NCBI RefSeq assembly: GCF_002117125.1
Contig: NZ_CP019344.1
Location: forward strand, 496,001 to 560,000
Reading direction: 5' to 3'
Source of the DNA: Nonlabens spongiae
GTDB lineage: Bacteria > Bacteroidota > Bacteroidia > Flavobacteriales > Flavobacteriaceae
DNA: 64,000 nucleotides
The notes under the pieces are model-generated. The model did not search any database, was not told the DNA's origin, and worked only from the letters and a program-made list of their open reading frames with translations. Made by a program: the position numbers and the translations under genes. Within the stretch, counting starts at the first letter, position 1, and each line of letters opens with the position of its first letter. Of the stretch, positions 1 to 8,561 are shown piece by piece.

Positions 1-532
1 TTAGATAACTTTCTTCCGACTTTTTTAATCTATCATATGCATCTTTCTGTGCTTTTTTATCGTTAAGAAACTCTCTTTGTTGTTCAAATGGTGATAATAA
101 AAATTCTCTTACATCGTTTTCATTTTCTTTATAGAAGAATATTGCACAATTGACGATATACCAATATCTATAATCTCGCAATTTTAGTTCTAAAAGATTT
201 TGAATATGCAAGTCATACATATTTTCTTTGTATTTCAGAACTTGAGAAATTGGCGATTTTATTAAAGCATTATTGTAGTTTACAAACCACCTTTTTCGAT
301 AGTCGAGGTGGTAGCTATTAAGGTCCCAATCTTTTACTTCGATAATGAGAACTCCACCGCCTTTTCGCATTAGGATTATGTCTGGGCAATCTCCGTTTAA
401 AAACGGTTGAAAATAAATTTCATATTCATCATTGAGATTTTCAAGAAGAAAGTCAATCATTTTAAATTCCCCTTCAGTTGGTGGAACTCTCAAGTTTTTT
501 ATCGTTTCATATTTTGGATAAAGGATTGCCAT
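1..532 (-). CDS. NERD-domain protein, 3' end outside the window
   Basis: On the minus strand an uninterrupted frame runs from an ATG at 532 to the window edge (177 codons). The N-terminal part has the layout of a NERD (nuclease-related) domain: a stretch ending in NGDCPDIILMRKGGG followed by VLIIEVKDW, i.e. an Asp and an E-V-K arranged as in PD-(D/E)XK folds. In the family this domain is usually fused to a helicase, kinase or DNA-binding region, none of which is visible here because the gene leaves the window. The last codons seen are charged and probably helical. The start is the first ATG after an AT-rich spacer. The domain call is good; the function of the complete protein is unknown. It may be a defence or DNA-repair protein. 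Confidence 0.72.
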   Translation of the reverse strand, partial: MAILYPKYETIKNLRVPPTEGEFKMIDFLLENLNDEYEIYFQPFLNGDCPDIILMRKGGGVLIIEVKDWDLNSYHLDYRKRWFVNYNNALIKSPISQVLKYKENMYDLHIQNLLELKLRDYRYWYIVNCAIFFYKENENDVREFLLSPFEQQREFLNDKKAQKDAYDRLKKSEESYL

Positions 533-730
533 TCGTTGGTTTTACCTTGCAGCTAACATGTTATACCACCATAAAAATAGCATTTTATGAAGACTAGATT
601 CCTAATAACCGCATATTTGTGTACATCTATTTAAAGATAACTAGTGATCAAACAAATAACTGACATTTTGTTTTCGACTCAAATCTCAGCTCGCGAGATG
701 TTTAAAATTACTTATCAATTAGATTTTTGA

Positions 731-759
731 AAAGCTCCTTAGTTTGAGGGGCTTTTTTT
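731..759. terminator. hairpin with T-runs at the end of the 75-aa membrane gene
   Basis: A short stem (AAAGCTCC / GGGGCTTT, one mismatch) is followed by T7 on the plus strand and preceded by A4 that gives T4 on the minus strand. It overlaps the last codons of the minus-strand gene, so it could end transcription from either side. Confidence 0.45.
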
Positions 760-966
760 GTACCTACTTTTTATGAATTCGGAAACTAGATGGATAACAA
801 AGAACGTCACCGTAAAATAGAACCACTCGCCCCATAGACTTTCAAAAACAAAAAAGTCAAAAATTTGAAAATGAGATAAGGCAAAGAGTACTCCCACGAG
901 AGCGGCTGCTAGGATCATACAGGCTACAAACGCGCCCAACAAATTTTTTGAATTAAATGCTGACAT
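739..966 (-). CDS. small two-helix membrane protein
   Basis: A 75-aa protein with two strongly hydrophobic stretches (about residues 8-32 and 46-64) separated by a short aromatic loop, ending in a basic tail (KSRYKKS). No known family is recognised. The next gene upstream on the same strand encodes a protein of the same size and layout, so the two may be diverged paralogues. The final codons are formed by the terminator stem, which is unusual but leaves the frame intact. Probably an inner-membrane protein; no function can be given. Confidence 0.5.
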   Translation of the reverse strand: MSAFNSKNLLGAFVACMILAAALVGVLFALSHFQIFDFFVFESLWGEWFYFTVTFFVIHLVSEFIKSRYKKSPSN

Positions 967-1005
967 GATGGGATGAGTTTTATAACCCGAAAAGTATCAA
1001 AAAAA

Positions 1006-1215
1006 TCAATTTTCCTTTTTTCCTTTTGCACCTCTTGAAATCAAAATTGTAGTGACGAGAAAAATAATTACAAAAAAAATGAATTGCTTGGTGAATTTCC
1101 ACAGAGTCAAATGCTGCCATTGAAAAGACACATCTGAAAGACTAAAGAGTAGGCTGAAAATAAATGTAAAAGCCAGTGCAGACAGCAAGAATTTTATATT
1201 CCAGAGGTTTTTCAT
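1006..1215 (-). CDS. small two-helix membrane protein
   Basis: A 69-aa protein with two predicted membrane helices (about residues 8-27 and 44-60) and a basic C-terminus (RGAKGKKEN). It lies 9 bp after maf on the same strand, so it is probably cotranscribed with it. The two-helix layout with a Trp/Phe-rich loop resembles the neighbouring 75-aa protein. Not recognised as any named family. Confidence 0.5.
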   Translation of the reverse strand: MKNLWNIKFLLSALAFTFIFSLLFSLSDVSFQWQHLTLWKFTKQFIFFVIIFLVTTILISRGAKGKKEN

Positions 1216-1224
1216 TAAATAACT

Positions 1225-1809
1225 TTAAATGATCATCTCCCTCAAAAACCCATACACCTTCGGCAAAGGCAATCCCATCACGTTATAATAACAGCCGTTG
1301 ATGGAAGTTACTTTTGCAAAGCCTAGCCAGTCTTGAATGCCGTATCCACCAGCTCGGTCAAACGGTTGGTACTTATCAATGTAATAATCAATCTCCTCAT
1401 CATTGAGCTCACCAAAAGTCACCTCAGTGGTGTCATTGATCACCTTTTGATCGTCAATGGTGGTAAAACAAACTGAGGTATGAACCTTATGCTTGCGACC
1501 GCTAAGCTGACGCAACATTTTGCGAGCTTCGTCTTTGGTCTTTGGTTTTTCAAGCGCTCGGTCATCCAGCCAGACTATGGTATCGCTGGTGATTAAAAAA
1601 TCGTTTTCAGCCAGATCAGTAAAAGCTTTCGCCTTGAGCGTAGAAAGGAAATCAGTTATTTGAGTTCCTTGCAGCTGATCATTATAGACTTCATTTACGA
1701 GTCGGGTTTCAATGACGAATTCTATGTCAAGACCTCGCAATAATTCTTGTCTTCTGGGAGACTGTGAGGCAAGGATAATGTTGTGGTTCTTGAGTTTGTC
1801 TTGGAGCAT
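1225..1809 (-). CDS. maf: Maf-like nucleotide pyrophosphatase
   Basis: A 194-aa protein of the Maf/HAM1 fold. It opens with the family signature LASQSPRRQELL (residues 14-25), has the SDTIVW segment with the catalytic Asp near residue 75, a KP pair after it, FDRAGGYGIQ near 150 and a closing GCYYNVMGLPLP. These match house-cleaning pyrophosphatases of the YhdE type, which hydrolyse dTTP, UTP and modified nucleotides to monophosphates in the cytoplasm. Length is normal for the family. It lies in a minus-strand run with a prenyltransferase and MscS, with a toxin-antitoxin pair between. Substrate preference cannot be told from sequence alone. Confidence 0.93.
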   Translation of the reverse strand: MLQDKLKNHNIILASQSPRRQELLRGLDIEFVIETRLVNEVYNDQLQGTQITDFLSTLKAKAFTDLAENDFLITSDTIVWLDDRALEKPKTKDEARKMLRQLSGRKHKVHTSVCFTTIDDQKVINDTTEVTFGELNDEEIDYYIDKYQPFDRAGGYGIQDWLGFAKVTSINGCYYNVMGLPLPKVYGFLREMII

Positions 1810-1843
1810 TTCAGATTCAATAAAACGGATGAGAGATGATCGC

Positions 1844-2146
1844 CTAAAGGCGAATTGAGATTTCTAAATGAGCCCCCAGTCCTTCGTTGATAATTCTTTG
1901 TAAAGTTGAAAATCGAATATCCTTTAAATTTCTCTCCAATCTTGAGATATATGATTTGTTTGTCCCAGCAAGTTCAGCCAACTGTTCTTGAGTTAATCCT
2001 TTCTCCTCTCTAGCTTTTTGAATAAGGATACCGAGTTTGAAAGCATCGTATTCAGATTCAAATTCTTCCCGTGTTTCTGTCCCCCTTTTACCTATTTTAT
2101 CATCAATAAATTGATCTAAGCTTTTAAGGTTTTTATTCTTTTCCAT
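1844..2146 (-). CDS. HigA-like XRE-family antitoxin
   Basis: A 100-aa protein with a helix-turn-helix of the XRE/Cro type in its C-terminal half (KAREEKGLTQEQLAELAGTN, then KSYISRLERN). Its ATG overlaps the end of the upstream toxin gene by 14 bp, the usual translational coupling of a toxin-antitoxin pair. The order toxin first, antitoxin second is the HigBA order. The protein should bind the toxin and repress its own promoter. The N-terminal 30 residues are charged and contain FIDDKIGKRGTETREEFE, a common lead-in of this antitoxin group. Confidence 0.85.
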   Translation of the reverse strand: MEKNKNLKSLDQFIDDKIGKRGTETREEFESEYDAFKLGILIQKAREEKGLTQEQLAELAGTNKSYISRLERNLKDIRFSTLQRIINEGLGAHLEISIRL

Positions 2147-2474
2147 CGTAATATTCTTTTTTGATGTTTTCTGCTCTTTCTATTTCCTGTTTAGGTGTTT
2201 TTTGGGTTTTCTTTTGAAAACCATGACCTATAACAACAATATTCTCTCGATCAAAAAAGCAGAATATTCTGAATATATTACTGCTTACTTGAACTCTGAT
2301 CTCATAGAGACCCGTCGAATTTTTGATGAATTTCAAGTAATTCTCAGGTATTCTATCCAGATCTTCCAGGATTTTCAAAGTCCAGATAATTTTCTTTTGA
2401 ACTTTTTCTGGCTGGGAATCATAAAACTCCTCAAAATAGGTTTTAAAAAAGAACAGTTTTCTTCTACCGGTCAT
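2133..2474 (-). CDS. HigB-like toxin (Gp49/RelE superfamily)
   Basis: A 113-aa protein with the pattern of phage Gp49-like HigB toxins: an N-terminal FFKTYFEEFYDS, a central helix pair, FIKNSTGLYEIRVQ and a strand segment FRIFCFFD followed by GHGFQKKTQKTP and a basic C-terminal helix. The family cleaves mRNA on the ribosome. It is the first gene of a two-gene module with the overlapping XRE antitoxin. The module sits between maf and the prenyltransferase, which in relatives are often close together (family knowledge), so it may be a later insertion. Initiation at the first ATG is assumed. Confidence 0.83.
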   Translation of the reverse strand: MTGRRKLFFFKTYFEEFYDSQPEKVQKKIIWTLKILEDLDRIPENYLKFIKNSTGLYEIRVQVSSNIFRIFCFFDRENIVVIGHGFQKKTQKTPKQEIERAENIKKEYYDGKE

Positions 2475-2538
2475 AATGTAAAATTACAATAAGTTGTCCA
2501 ATTGAGCAACTTGATAAGCTCTCAATTTCTGTTAGCAC

Positions 2539-3459
2539 CTAAAAATCAGAAAAGCTATCTGCTTGATAGAAAAACATGAACAAAACCCCCAGCAGCATCG
2601 TGATTTTCATAATAAGGGAAAGCTTGTGAAATTTGGCAGGGCTGTCTGCAGCCCACAATTGGATTCCCACGATACTCAACGGCGCCATCAGTAAAAATAT
2701 CCAGTACAGTAAGGTCACCTGATCGGCAGCAAAATAAACGACTGCTAGATAACCCATGACTACCACCGTAAGCATTATCAAAACGCTGGTCAACCGAGCT
2801 GCTCGTTGTCTTCCTAAAACCAGCGCCATAGAATTGCGACCACCCAATCGATCGCCATTCACATCTTCACAATCCTTGATCCACTCGCGGTACAGATTGA
2901 TTAAAAAAGCTCCGAAACTAAAATAAAGAATGGGCTTCATCACCGCGGCAAGTTGGGCAGGGGAGTGCATCTCGGCGATGGGATAAAACTCAAATACACC
3001 TACAATCAGCACCGATAGACCTACCAACAAAGAGATCAATATATTACCTACTAACAAAATAGACTTGAGCGTGGTAGCGTAGGAGTAGAGGGTAAAACTC
3101 ACGATAATAAAAACACTCGCAAGTATAGGTTTATCGATGGCGTTTGCAACAATAAATCCCATCACTACGGCTGTGATGGTGAGTGCCATATAAATACTGA
3201 AAGCACTTTTATAAGTCATCTTTTTACCTACGATGACCTTATCAGGCTTATTGATTTTGTCAACCGCTATATCTTGAATATCGTTGATAACATTGCCGCT
3301 AGCCGTTAAAAGTGCCGTGGAAAGAATCAGCAATACCAGCTCCCAAGTTTCCATGGCCAGCAACAATCCAGATGGCTCGATCAAGGCTTGATATACCACA
3401 ACTTGCGCTACGATGGTCATTAAAACATTAGGCCAGCGGATGAGTTTGAGGAAGGTCAA
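2539..3459 (-). CDS. UbiA-family prenyltransferase (GGGP geranylgeranyltransferase-like)
   Basis: A 306-aa polytopic membrane protein of the UbiA superfamily with about eight helices. The two Asp-rich prenyl-diphosphate sites are visible: NVINDIQDIAVDKINKP near residue 57 and REWIKDCEDVNGDRLGGR near 190. In Flavobacteria this group is generally annotated geranylgeranylglycerol-phosphate geranylgeranyltransferase, but the acceptor substrate is not certain. It follows the DUF3817 gene by 21 bp and is probably cotranscribed with it and MscS. Confidence 0.85.
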   Translation of the reverse strand: MTFLKLIRWPNVLMTIVAQVVVYQALIEPSGLLLAMETWELVLLILSTALLTASGNVINDIQDIAVDKINKPDKVIVGKKMTYKSAFSIYMALTITAVVMGFIVANAIDKPILASVFIIVSFTLYSYATTLKSILLVGNILISLLVGLSVLIVGVFEFYPIAEMHSPAQLAAVMKPILYFSFGAFLINLYREWIKDCEDVNGDRLGGRNSMALVLGRQRAARLTSVLIMLTVVVMGYLAVVYFAADQVTLLYWIFLLMAPLSIVGIQLWAADSPAKFHKLSLIMKITMLLGVLFMFFYQADSFSDF

Positions 3460-3480
3460 AATACGGTTGGATTAAATGTA

Positions 3481-3783
3481 TTAGGCTAATGTATTTGTCT
3501 TTTCTAACTCCGGCTCCAGATACTCGCGCTCCATCCAGAAAGTTCCAAAGGGTACCACAGACATCGCCAATGAAATCAACATCTTTTTAAAATTCCACTT
3601 GAGCAATTGGGCTACCAGAATGGCAACTACCACATAAGCAAGAAATAAAACACCATGCGCCATTCCCATGATTTTATTGGGAAGTAATAGACCTCCCAGA
3701 TACTTTAACGGCATGGTGATAAAAAGCACTACCAGAAAAGAATAACCCTCGATTATCGCGAGATACTTGAAGAATTTAACCAT
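3481..3783 (-). CDS. DUF3817 membrane protein
   Basis: A 100-aa protein with three hydrophobic segments and the features of DUF3817: an N-terminal YLAIIEGYSFLVVLFITMP and later KIMGMAHGVLFLAYV with a conserved His-Gly pair. The frame is open further upstream, but the ATG at 3783 fits the family start (M-V-K-F-F-K-Y) and gives an 8-bp overlap with the end of the MscS gene, so I chose it. An inner-membrane protein of unknown function, probably translated together with its neighbours. Confidence 0.8.
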   Translation of the reverse strand: MVKFFKYLAIIEGYSFLVVLFITMPLKYLGGLLLPNKIMGMAHGVLFLAYVVVAILVAQLLKWNFKKMLISLAMSVVPFGTFWMEREYLEPELEKTNTLA

Positions 3784-4711
3784 TAGTCGTCTCTTGTTTA
3801 TTATTGAGAGACAAAGGTAGTTCAGAATCGCCTCTTCCGTAGAGTTTGATCTCTTGGATATCGGCAGGTAGGTAGAATCCTGCATCCATAAGCGCATATT
3901 TTACGCGACCTATAACGCGTCCTTTGGTAATATTAGCAATACGTCCAAAATCCTTAGTGTCGACCCAGAAAAACACACGCAGATTCACGGTACTGGTGGC
4001 GAGTTCGTCTTCGATTACATAGTTCACGTGTTCAGCATCTTGAATGACGGCGGCATCAGCGTTTAGGGTGTCTAAGATTACTTGTTTGGCTTGATCCAGA
4101 TCATCATCATAATCTACGCCCACCACAAAATCCCAGCGGAAGAATCCGTCTTCCGTATAGTTGGTTACAGGTTGTGTAATGACGTCAGCATTAGGAATAT
4201 ATACGTCTTTACCGTCAAAGGTTTTAATTTTGGTATGACGGAATTCCAGCGCCTTGATTCTTCCAAAATTATCACCTATCTCTACCGTATCATTGACGTT
4301 GAACGGTCTATTAAAACTCAAAATGACGCCGGCAATAAAGTTCTGTCCTATATCCTTAAAGGCAAAACCCAGAACAACAGCTCCAGCACCTGCTGTGGCG
4401 AGGATTCCCGCACTTATATCGCCCAAACCGGCGGCTCTCAGTGCAATCATGATAAAGACGATAATCCCCACAAAACGTATGGCCTTTCCCAAAAATCGGC
4501 TCATGAGAGGATCTTTAGTACTGCTGCGCACGCGAGCTGTGGTAAATCGGCCTAAAGCTCCAGCGATGAGAACTCCCAAAATAATGATCGCCAGACCCAG
4601 CCCCAGTCTGGGTAGGAACTCGATAAAGTTGTAATAGAAATTGGTGAGTGCATCTGTGAATTCAGTTGCTACAGATTTGGTGGTGTCGTTTTGTAAGCTC
4701 ATCGCCATCAT
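3776..4711 (-). CDS. small-conductance mechanosensitive channel (MscS family)
   Basis: A 311-aa MscS-type channel. After an N-terminal amphipathic lead there are three membrane helices; TM3 is the glycine/alanine-rich pore helix (ILATAGAGAVVLGFAFKD, about residues 103-120). The beta domain follows with FNRPFNVNDTVEIGDNFGRI and IPNADVITQPVTNY, both typical of MscS. The C-terminal alpha-beta domain ends in a polar tail. It relieves hypo-osmotic pressure at the inner membrane. First gene of a minus-strand group with DUF3817 and UbiA; divergent from the FAD oxidoreductase gene. Confidence 0.93.
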   Translation of the reverse strand: MMAMSLQNDTTKSVATEFTDALTNFYYNFIEFLPRLGLGLAIIILGVLIAGALGRFTTARVRSSTKDPLMSRFLGKAIRFVGIIVFIMIALRAAGLGDISAGILATAGAGAVVLGFAFKDIGQNFIAGVILSFNRPFNVNDTVEIGDNFGRIKALEFRHTKIKTFDGKDVYIPNADVITQPVTNYTEDGFFRWDFVVGVDYDDDLDQAKQVILDTLNADAAVIQDAEHVNYVIEDELATSTVNLRVFFWVDTKDFGRIANITKGRVIGRVKYALMDAGFYLPADIQEIKLYGRGDSELPLSLNNKQETTNG

Positions 4712-4788
4712 TTTTTTAAAAATAGAATCGAGCTACAAAAGAATTGTTAACCTTAGAAAAACTCTAACAGCTTTCAGCCGGCTGACCC

Positions 4789-4796
4789 TACATTTG
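4789..4796 (+). promoter_or_regulatory. Bacteroidota -7 promoter box
   Basis: TACATTTG fits the TANNTTTG -7 consensus of Bacteroidota sigma factor and lies 5 bp before the ATG of the FAD oxidoreductase gene, implying a nearly leaderless transcript. No clear -33 TTTG is seen at ideal distance. Confidence 0.45.
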
Positions 4797-4801
4797 TTAA
4801 G

Positions 4802-6046
4802 ATGAAAAACGAGAAAACCATTCATATCATAGGCGCTGGCGTCAGCGGCCTCGCAGCAGCAATTACTTTAAATAGAGCAGGTTATAAGGCCACGGTTTTA
4901 GAATCCAGTGATCAGGTGGGCGGCAGGCTCAAAACCGACCATGTTGACGGTCAAATTTTCGATCACGGTTTTCAGGTTTTGCTGGAATCCTATCCAGCGG
5001 TGGATGAATTTCTCAGCCTGCAACAGCTGGACGTTACGCGCTTCAGCCCAGGAAGTTACATTTTTAATGAGGGTAAGAAATCTAAGTTGGGCGACGCATC
5101 TCGAGACCGCAGTTTTCTCATGCCCACGGTACTCTCAGGAGTAGGATCGTTGAAGGATAAGTGGAAAGTGTTCTCGCTTTCGCGAAAGCTAAAACAAAAA
5201 AGTCTCCAAGACATATTTGCGGCACCAGAAACAACGACACAGAAATACCTAGAGGACTACGGGTTCTCAACCAAGATCATCGAGCAGTTTTTTAGACCAT
5301 TTTACGCTGGGATATTTTTAGAATCAGAGTTGTCTACGAGCAGCCGCATGTTTGAATTCATTTTCAAAATGTTTGCTGTGGGAGCGGCCACCTTGCCCAA
5401 AGGAGGAATCCAGAGCGTAGCGCAACAAATGTCAGAAGGATTGAGCGACGATCAACTGCGATTGAATGCTCAGGTACAAGAGGTAGTGGGAGAAACCATT
5501 ACTTTGCAAGATGACTCCACCTTACAGTCAGATTTCACGATTATTGCGGCAGCCGCGGGAAATATTGTGCCTAATCTGCCAAAAGACGATATCAAGTGGA
5601 AAAAGACCACCAATGTGTATTTCAAAACAGATCACGATGGATTTGGTGAGCCTATTATAGGACTCGTGGCAAATAAACAATCTCTGATCAACAACTTCCA
5701 TTTCATGCACGATGTTTATTCCGGTCATGAGAAGGTTTTGAGTGTAACCGTAGTGGGTGATCATGGTCTGGATGATGACCAACTGGCTTCAAGATTACGA
5801 GAAGAATTAAAGAAAGAGGTAGATATAAAGGTGGGTGAACCCTTAAAAGTTTATCACGTAAATAAAGCCTTGCCAGATTTAGAGTCCGTAAATTACAGCA
5901 TGCCTGCCACAGAAACACAATTGACGGAAAACATTTATCTTGCCGGTGATATCTTGAGCAATGGCTCGTTAAACGCAGCTATTCTAAACGGAAAGGCTGC
6001 TGCACAAGCTGTTATTTCCAAAATTGAGGATGGAGTTTTGATGTAA
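4802..6046 (+). CDS. FAD-dependent amine-oxidase/desaturase-like oxidoreductase
   Basis: A 414-aa flavoprotein. The N-terminal dinucleotide-binding motif is HIIGAGVSGLAAAITLNRAG (residues 8-27), followed by VLESSDQVGGRLKTD, the classic FAD contact of monoamine oxidases and phytoene desaturases. The C-terminal FAD motif appears as IYLAGDILSNGSLNAAILNG, where a glycine-rich helix contacts the ribityl chain. Substrate is unknown; the family acts on amines, carotenoids or protoporphyrinogen. A copy of the palindrome GCTTTCGCGAAAGC lies in the gene at 5176-5189, read as S-L-S-R-K-L in a charged surface-like segment. Confidence 0.82.
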   Translation: MKNEKTIHIIGAGVSGLAAAITLNRAGYKATVLESSDQVGGRLKTDHVDGQIFDHGFQVLLESYPAVDEFLSLQQLDVTRFSPGSYIFNEGKKSKLGDASRDRSFLMPTVLSGVGSLKDKWKVFSLSRKLKQKSLQDIFAAPETTTQKYLEDYGFSTKIIEQFFRPFYAGIFLESELSTSSRMFEFIFKMFAVGAATLPKGGIQSVAQQMSEGLSDDQLRLNAQVQEVVGETITLQDDSTLQSDFTIIAAAAGNIVPNLPKDDIKWKKTTNVYFKTDHDGFGEPIIGLVANKQSLINNFHFMHDVYSGHEKVLSVTVVGDHGLDDDQLASRLREELKKEVDIKVGEPLKVYHVNKALPDLESVNYSMPATETQLTENIYLAGDILSNGSLNAAILNGKAAAQAVISKIEDGVLM

Positions 6047-6115
6047 GGGTAGTCTTGTTTGGATTTATAAAGATGGAGTTCCTTTCTTATCTTTAAGCCC
6101 AAACAAAAAATCTAT

Positions 6116-8554
6116 ATGAAAATTAACCGAATTATGCCGCTGTATTTTGCAGCGTCCCTTGTTTTGGCTGGGTGTAAATCCAGTGAAAAAGTTGCAGCTC
6201 AGTCAAAAGCCAATTCAGAAGCACCCGCAAAGAAATCCAAGTTCAAACCTTATTCTAAAGTTATCACCAAAGACGCTGTAAGTGATGAAGGACTTTTCGA
6301 CGTGCATCAAGTGGATGATAAGTACTACTATGAGATCCCTCACGATATGTTGCAAAAGGAAATGTTGTGGGTGAGTCGCATCTCTCAAATTCCTGCTAAT
6401 CTAGGTGGAGGTTATCTCAACGCCGGTAGTAAAACCAATCAGCAAGTGGTTTCTTGGGAGCGTTTTCAGGACAAGATTTTACTTAAAGTCAAGTCTTACG
6501 ATGAGGTTGCGCTGGATACGACCGCTGCGATCAATAATTCGGTTAAGGTAAACAACTATGAGCCTACATTGTATGCTTTTGAAATTGAAGCTTTTGATAA
6601 AGACTCAACGGCTTCCGTCATTGAAGTGACTAAATTTTTATCAGGAGATGTAAAAGCCATAGGGTTGCCTTCCTTTTTGCGCAGTCAGTATAAAGTGCGC
6701 AATCTGGATAACTCAAGGAGTTTTGTCAATAGTGTGAAGTCATTTCCAGAAAATGTAGAAGTAAAACAAGACCTGACTTACAATGCTGCAAATCCGCCGT
6801 CTAATAGTTCAGTCGGTTCTATAAGTCTGCAAATGAATCAGTCGATGATTCTTTTACCTGAAGAGCCCATGCAACCTAGATTGTATGATCCACGAGTGGG
6901 CTTTTTTACGGTAAATCAAATTGACTATTCCAGCGATGCTCTGAAAGCCGATGAAAAGACCTACATCAGAAGATGGAGGCTCGAGCCTAAGGATCCAGAA
7001 GCTTACGCCAGGGGTGAGTTGGTCGAGCCGGTTAAGCCAATTGTTTATTACCTAGATCCTGGAACTCCAGAAAGTCTTCAGAAATATATCAAACAAGGAA
7101 TTGAAGACTGGCAAAAGCCATTTGAAACAGCAGGTTTCAAAAACGCAATCATCGCAAAAGATGCACCTACTCAAGAAGAAGATCCAGAATTCAGCCCTGA
7201 GGATATACGCTACAGTGTTGTGCGGTACGTGGCAAGTACCACTCGGAACGCTGTAGGGCCTAGTGTCAGTGATCCTAGAAGTGGTGAAATCATTGAAAGT
7301 GATATCATCTGGTACCACAACCACTTAAGATCTTACAGAAATAGGTATCTCTTGGAAACAGGAGCTGCAAATCCGAACGCTAGAACTTTAGACACAAATC
7401 CTGAAGAAATAGGGGAGATGATGCGTCAGGTGATTGCGCACGAGGTAGGTCATGCCTTAGGATTTCCTCACAACATGGCGGCGAGTTATGCCTATGATGT
7501 AGAGGATTATCGCGATGGTGATTTTACCCAAGAAAACGGAATCGCTGCGAGTTTGATGGACTACGCCCGTTACAATTATATTGCTCAGCCAGGCGATGAG
7601 AACATTCGCTTCGTGCGTCAAATGGGACCTTACGATCATTATGCCGTGAACTGGGGTTACCGAGTTATTCCAGATGCCGATTCGCCTCAAGAAGAAATAG
7701 CTACACTCAACAAGTGGATTGAAGATAAAGCTGATGACCCTAAATACAAATTTGGTCGTCAGAGCAGCCGTTTTGATCCACAATCACAGACGGAGGCTAT
7801 CGGTGACAATTCCGTTGAGGCAAGCACTTACGGAATGAAAAACCTTAAGATCGTTGCTAAAAACTTACCAGAATGGACTTCTGACAAAACAGAAGATTAC
7901 GATGATTTGAGTGAACTTTATGGTGAATTGCTAGGTGTGTGGTCTAGATATGCAGGTCATGTGGTGACTAATGTAGGTGGTGTCAACGAAAACTTGAAGA
8001 AACCATCACAAGATGGATCTGTTTACAGCAATGTAGATAAATCCTATCAAAAAGAATCCATGAAGTGGATCGAGGAAAATGTTTTTGACACTCCTGAGTG
8101 GCTCATTGATCAGAAGATTGTGAGGAACATCAGTCCAGACGGGTATTTTGATCGCATAAGATCTTTGCAGGTACGTCATTTGAATAGTTTGCTCAGTTTT
8201 GATCGTATAGGGAGATTGATCAATGCAGAGACTGTCGAAGACGATTATTACTCGGCAATTGACATGTTTAAGGATACGCGTCAGGCGCTATTTGGTAGTA
8301 GAAATTTAGATATATATAAGCGAAATCTTCAAAGAGCCTATGTAGAACGCATGGAATACCTGATGACTGAAGAATCTCGTCGAGCCGGTTACGATGTTTC
8401 CCAGAGTGATGTGAGAGCTTTGGTGAGAGGAGAGTTGGAATCCTTGCAATCTACTTTGAGATCTAGAGGCAATGCTGCAAGGTCTACCGTAGATCGATAC
8501 CACTATAGAGATTTAGCATCTCGTGTGGATATGATTTTGAATCCGAGGGGTTAA
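6116..8554 (+). CDS. secreted zinc-dependent metalloprotease lipoprotein (DUF5117/DUF4953)
   Basis: An 812-aa protein with a lipoprotein signal (LVLAGC, Cys near residue 20). The middle holds the zinc site HEVGHALGFPHN, an HExxHxxGxxH metzincin-type motif with the downstream ASLMDYARYNY Met-turn-like segment. The N-terminal region fits DUF5117 and the C-terminal half DUF4953, a pairing typical of large Bacteroidota metalloproteases. Probably anchored at the outer membrane or in the periplasm and degrading proteins or peptides. The length is normal. A TATCTTTA sequence about 25 bp upstream may be a weak promoter. Confidence 0.9.
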   Translation: MKINRIMPLYFAASLVLAGCKSSEKVAAQSKANSEAPAKKSKFKPYSKVITKDAVSDEGLFDVHQVDDKYYYEIPHDMLQKEMLWVSRISQIPANLGGGYLNAGSKTNQQVVSWERFQDKILLKVKSYDEVALDTTAAINNSVKVNNYEPTLYAFEIEAFDKDSTASVIEVTKFLSGDVKAIGLPSFLRSQYKVRNLDNSRSFVNSVKSFPENVEVKQDLTYNAANPPSNSSVGSISLQMNQSMILLPEEPMQPRLYDPRVGFFTVNQIDYSSDALKADEKTYIRRWRLEPKDPEAYARGELVEPVKPIVYYLDPGTPESLQKYIKQGIEDWQKPFETAGFKNAIIAKDAPTQEEDPEFSPEDIRYSVVRYVASTTRNAVGPSVSDPRSGEIIESDIIWYHNHLRSYRNRYLLETGAANPNARTLDTNPEEIGEMMRQVIAHEVGHALGFPHNMAASYAYDVEDYRDGDFTQENGIAASLMDYARYNYIAQPGDENIRFVRQMGPYDHYAVNWGYRVIPDADSPQEEIATLNKWIEDKADDPKYKFGRQSSRFDPQSQTEAIGDNSVEASTYGMKNLKIVAKNLPEWTSDKTEDYDDLSELYGELLGVWSRYAGHVVTNVGGVNENLKKPSQDGSVYSNVDKSYQKESMKWIEENVFDTPEWLIDQKIVRNISPDGYFDRIRSLQVRHLNSLLSFDRIGRLINAETVEDDYYSAIDMFKDTRQALFGSRNLDIYKRNLQRAYVERMEYLMTEESRRAGYDVSQSDVRALVRGELESLQSTLRSRGNAARSTVDRYHYRDLASRVDMILNPRG

Positions 8555-8561
8555 ATAGAGA

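Noticed and set aside
540..570. TTGCAGCTAACATGTTATA as an integron attC-like core upstream of the NERD gene
   Set aside because: Only one short half-site is seen, no partner site, no cassette series and no integrase.
4082..4634. Long plus-strand frames opposite the MscS gene
   Set aside because: They are shadows of the well-supported minus-strand gene, with no domain of their own.
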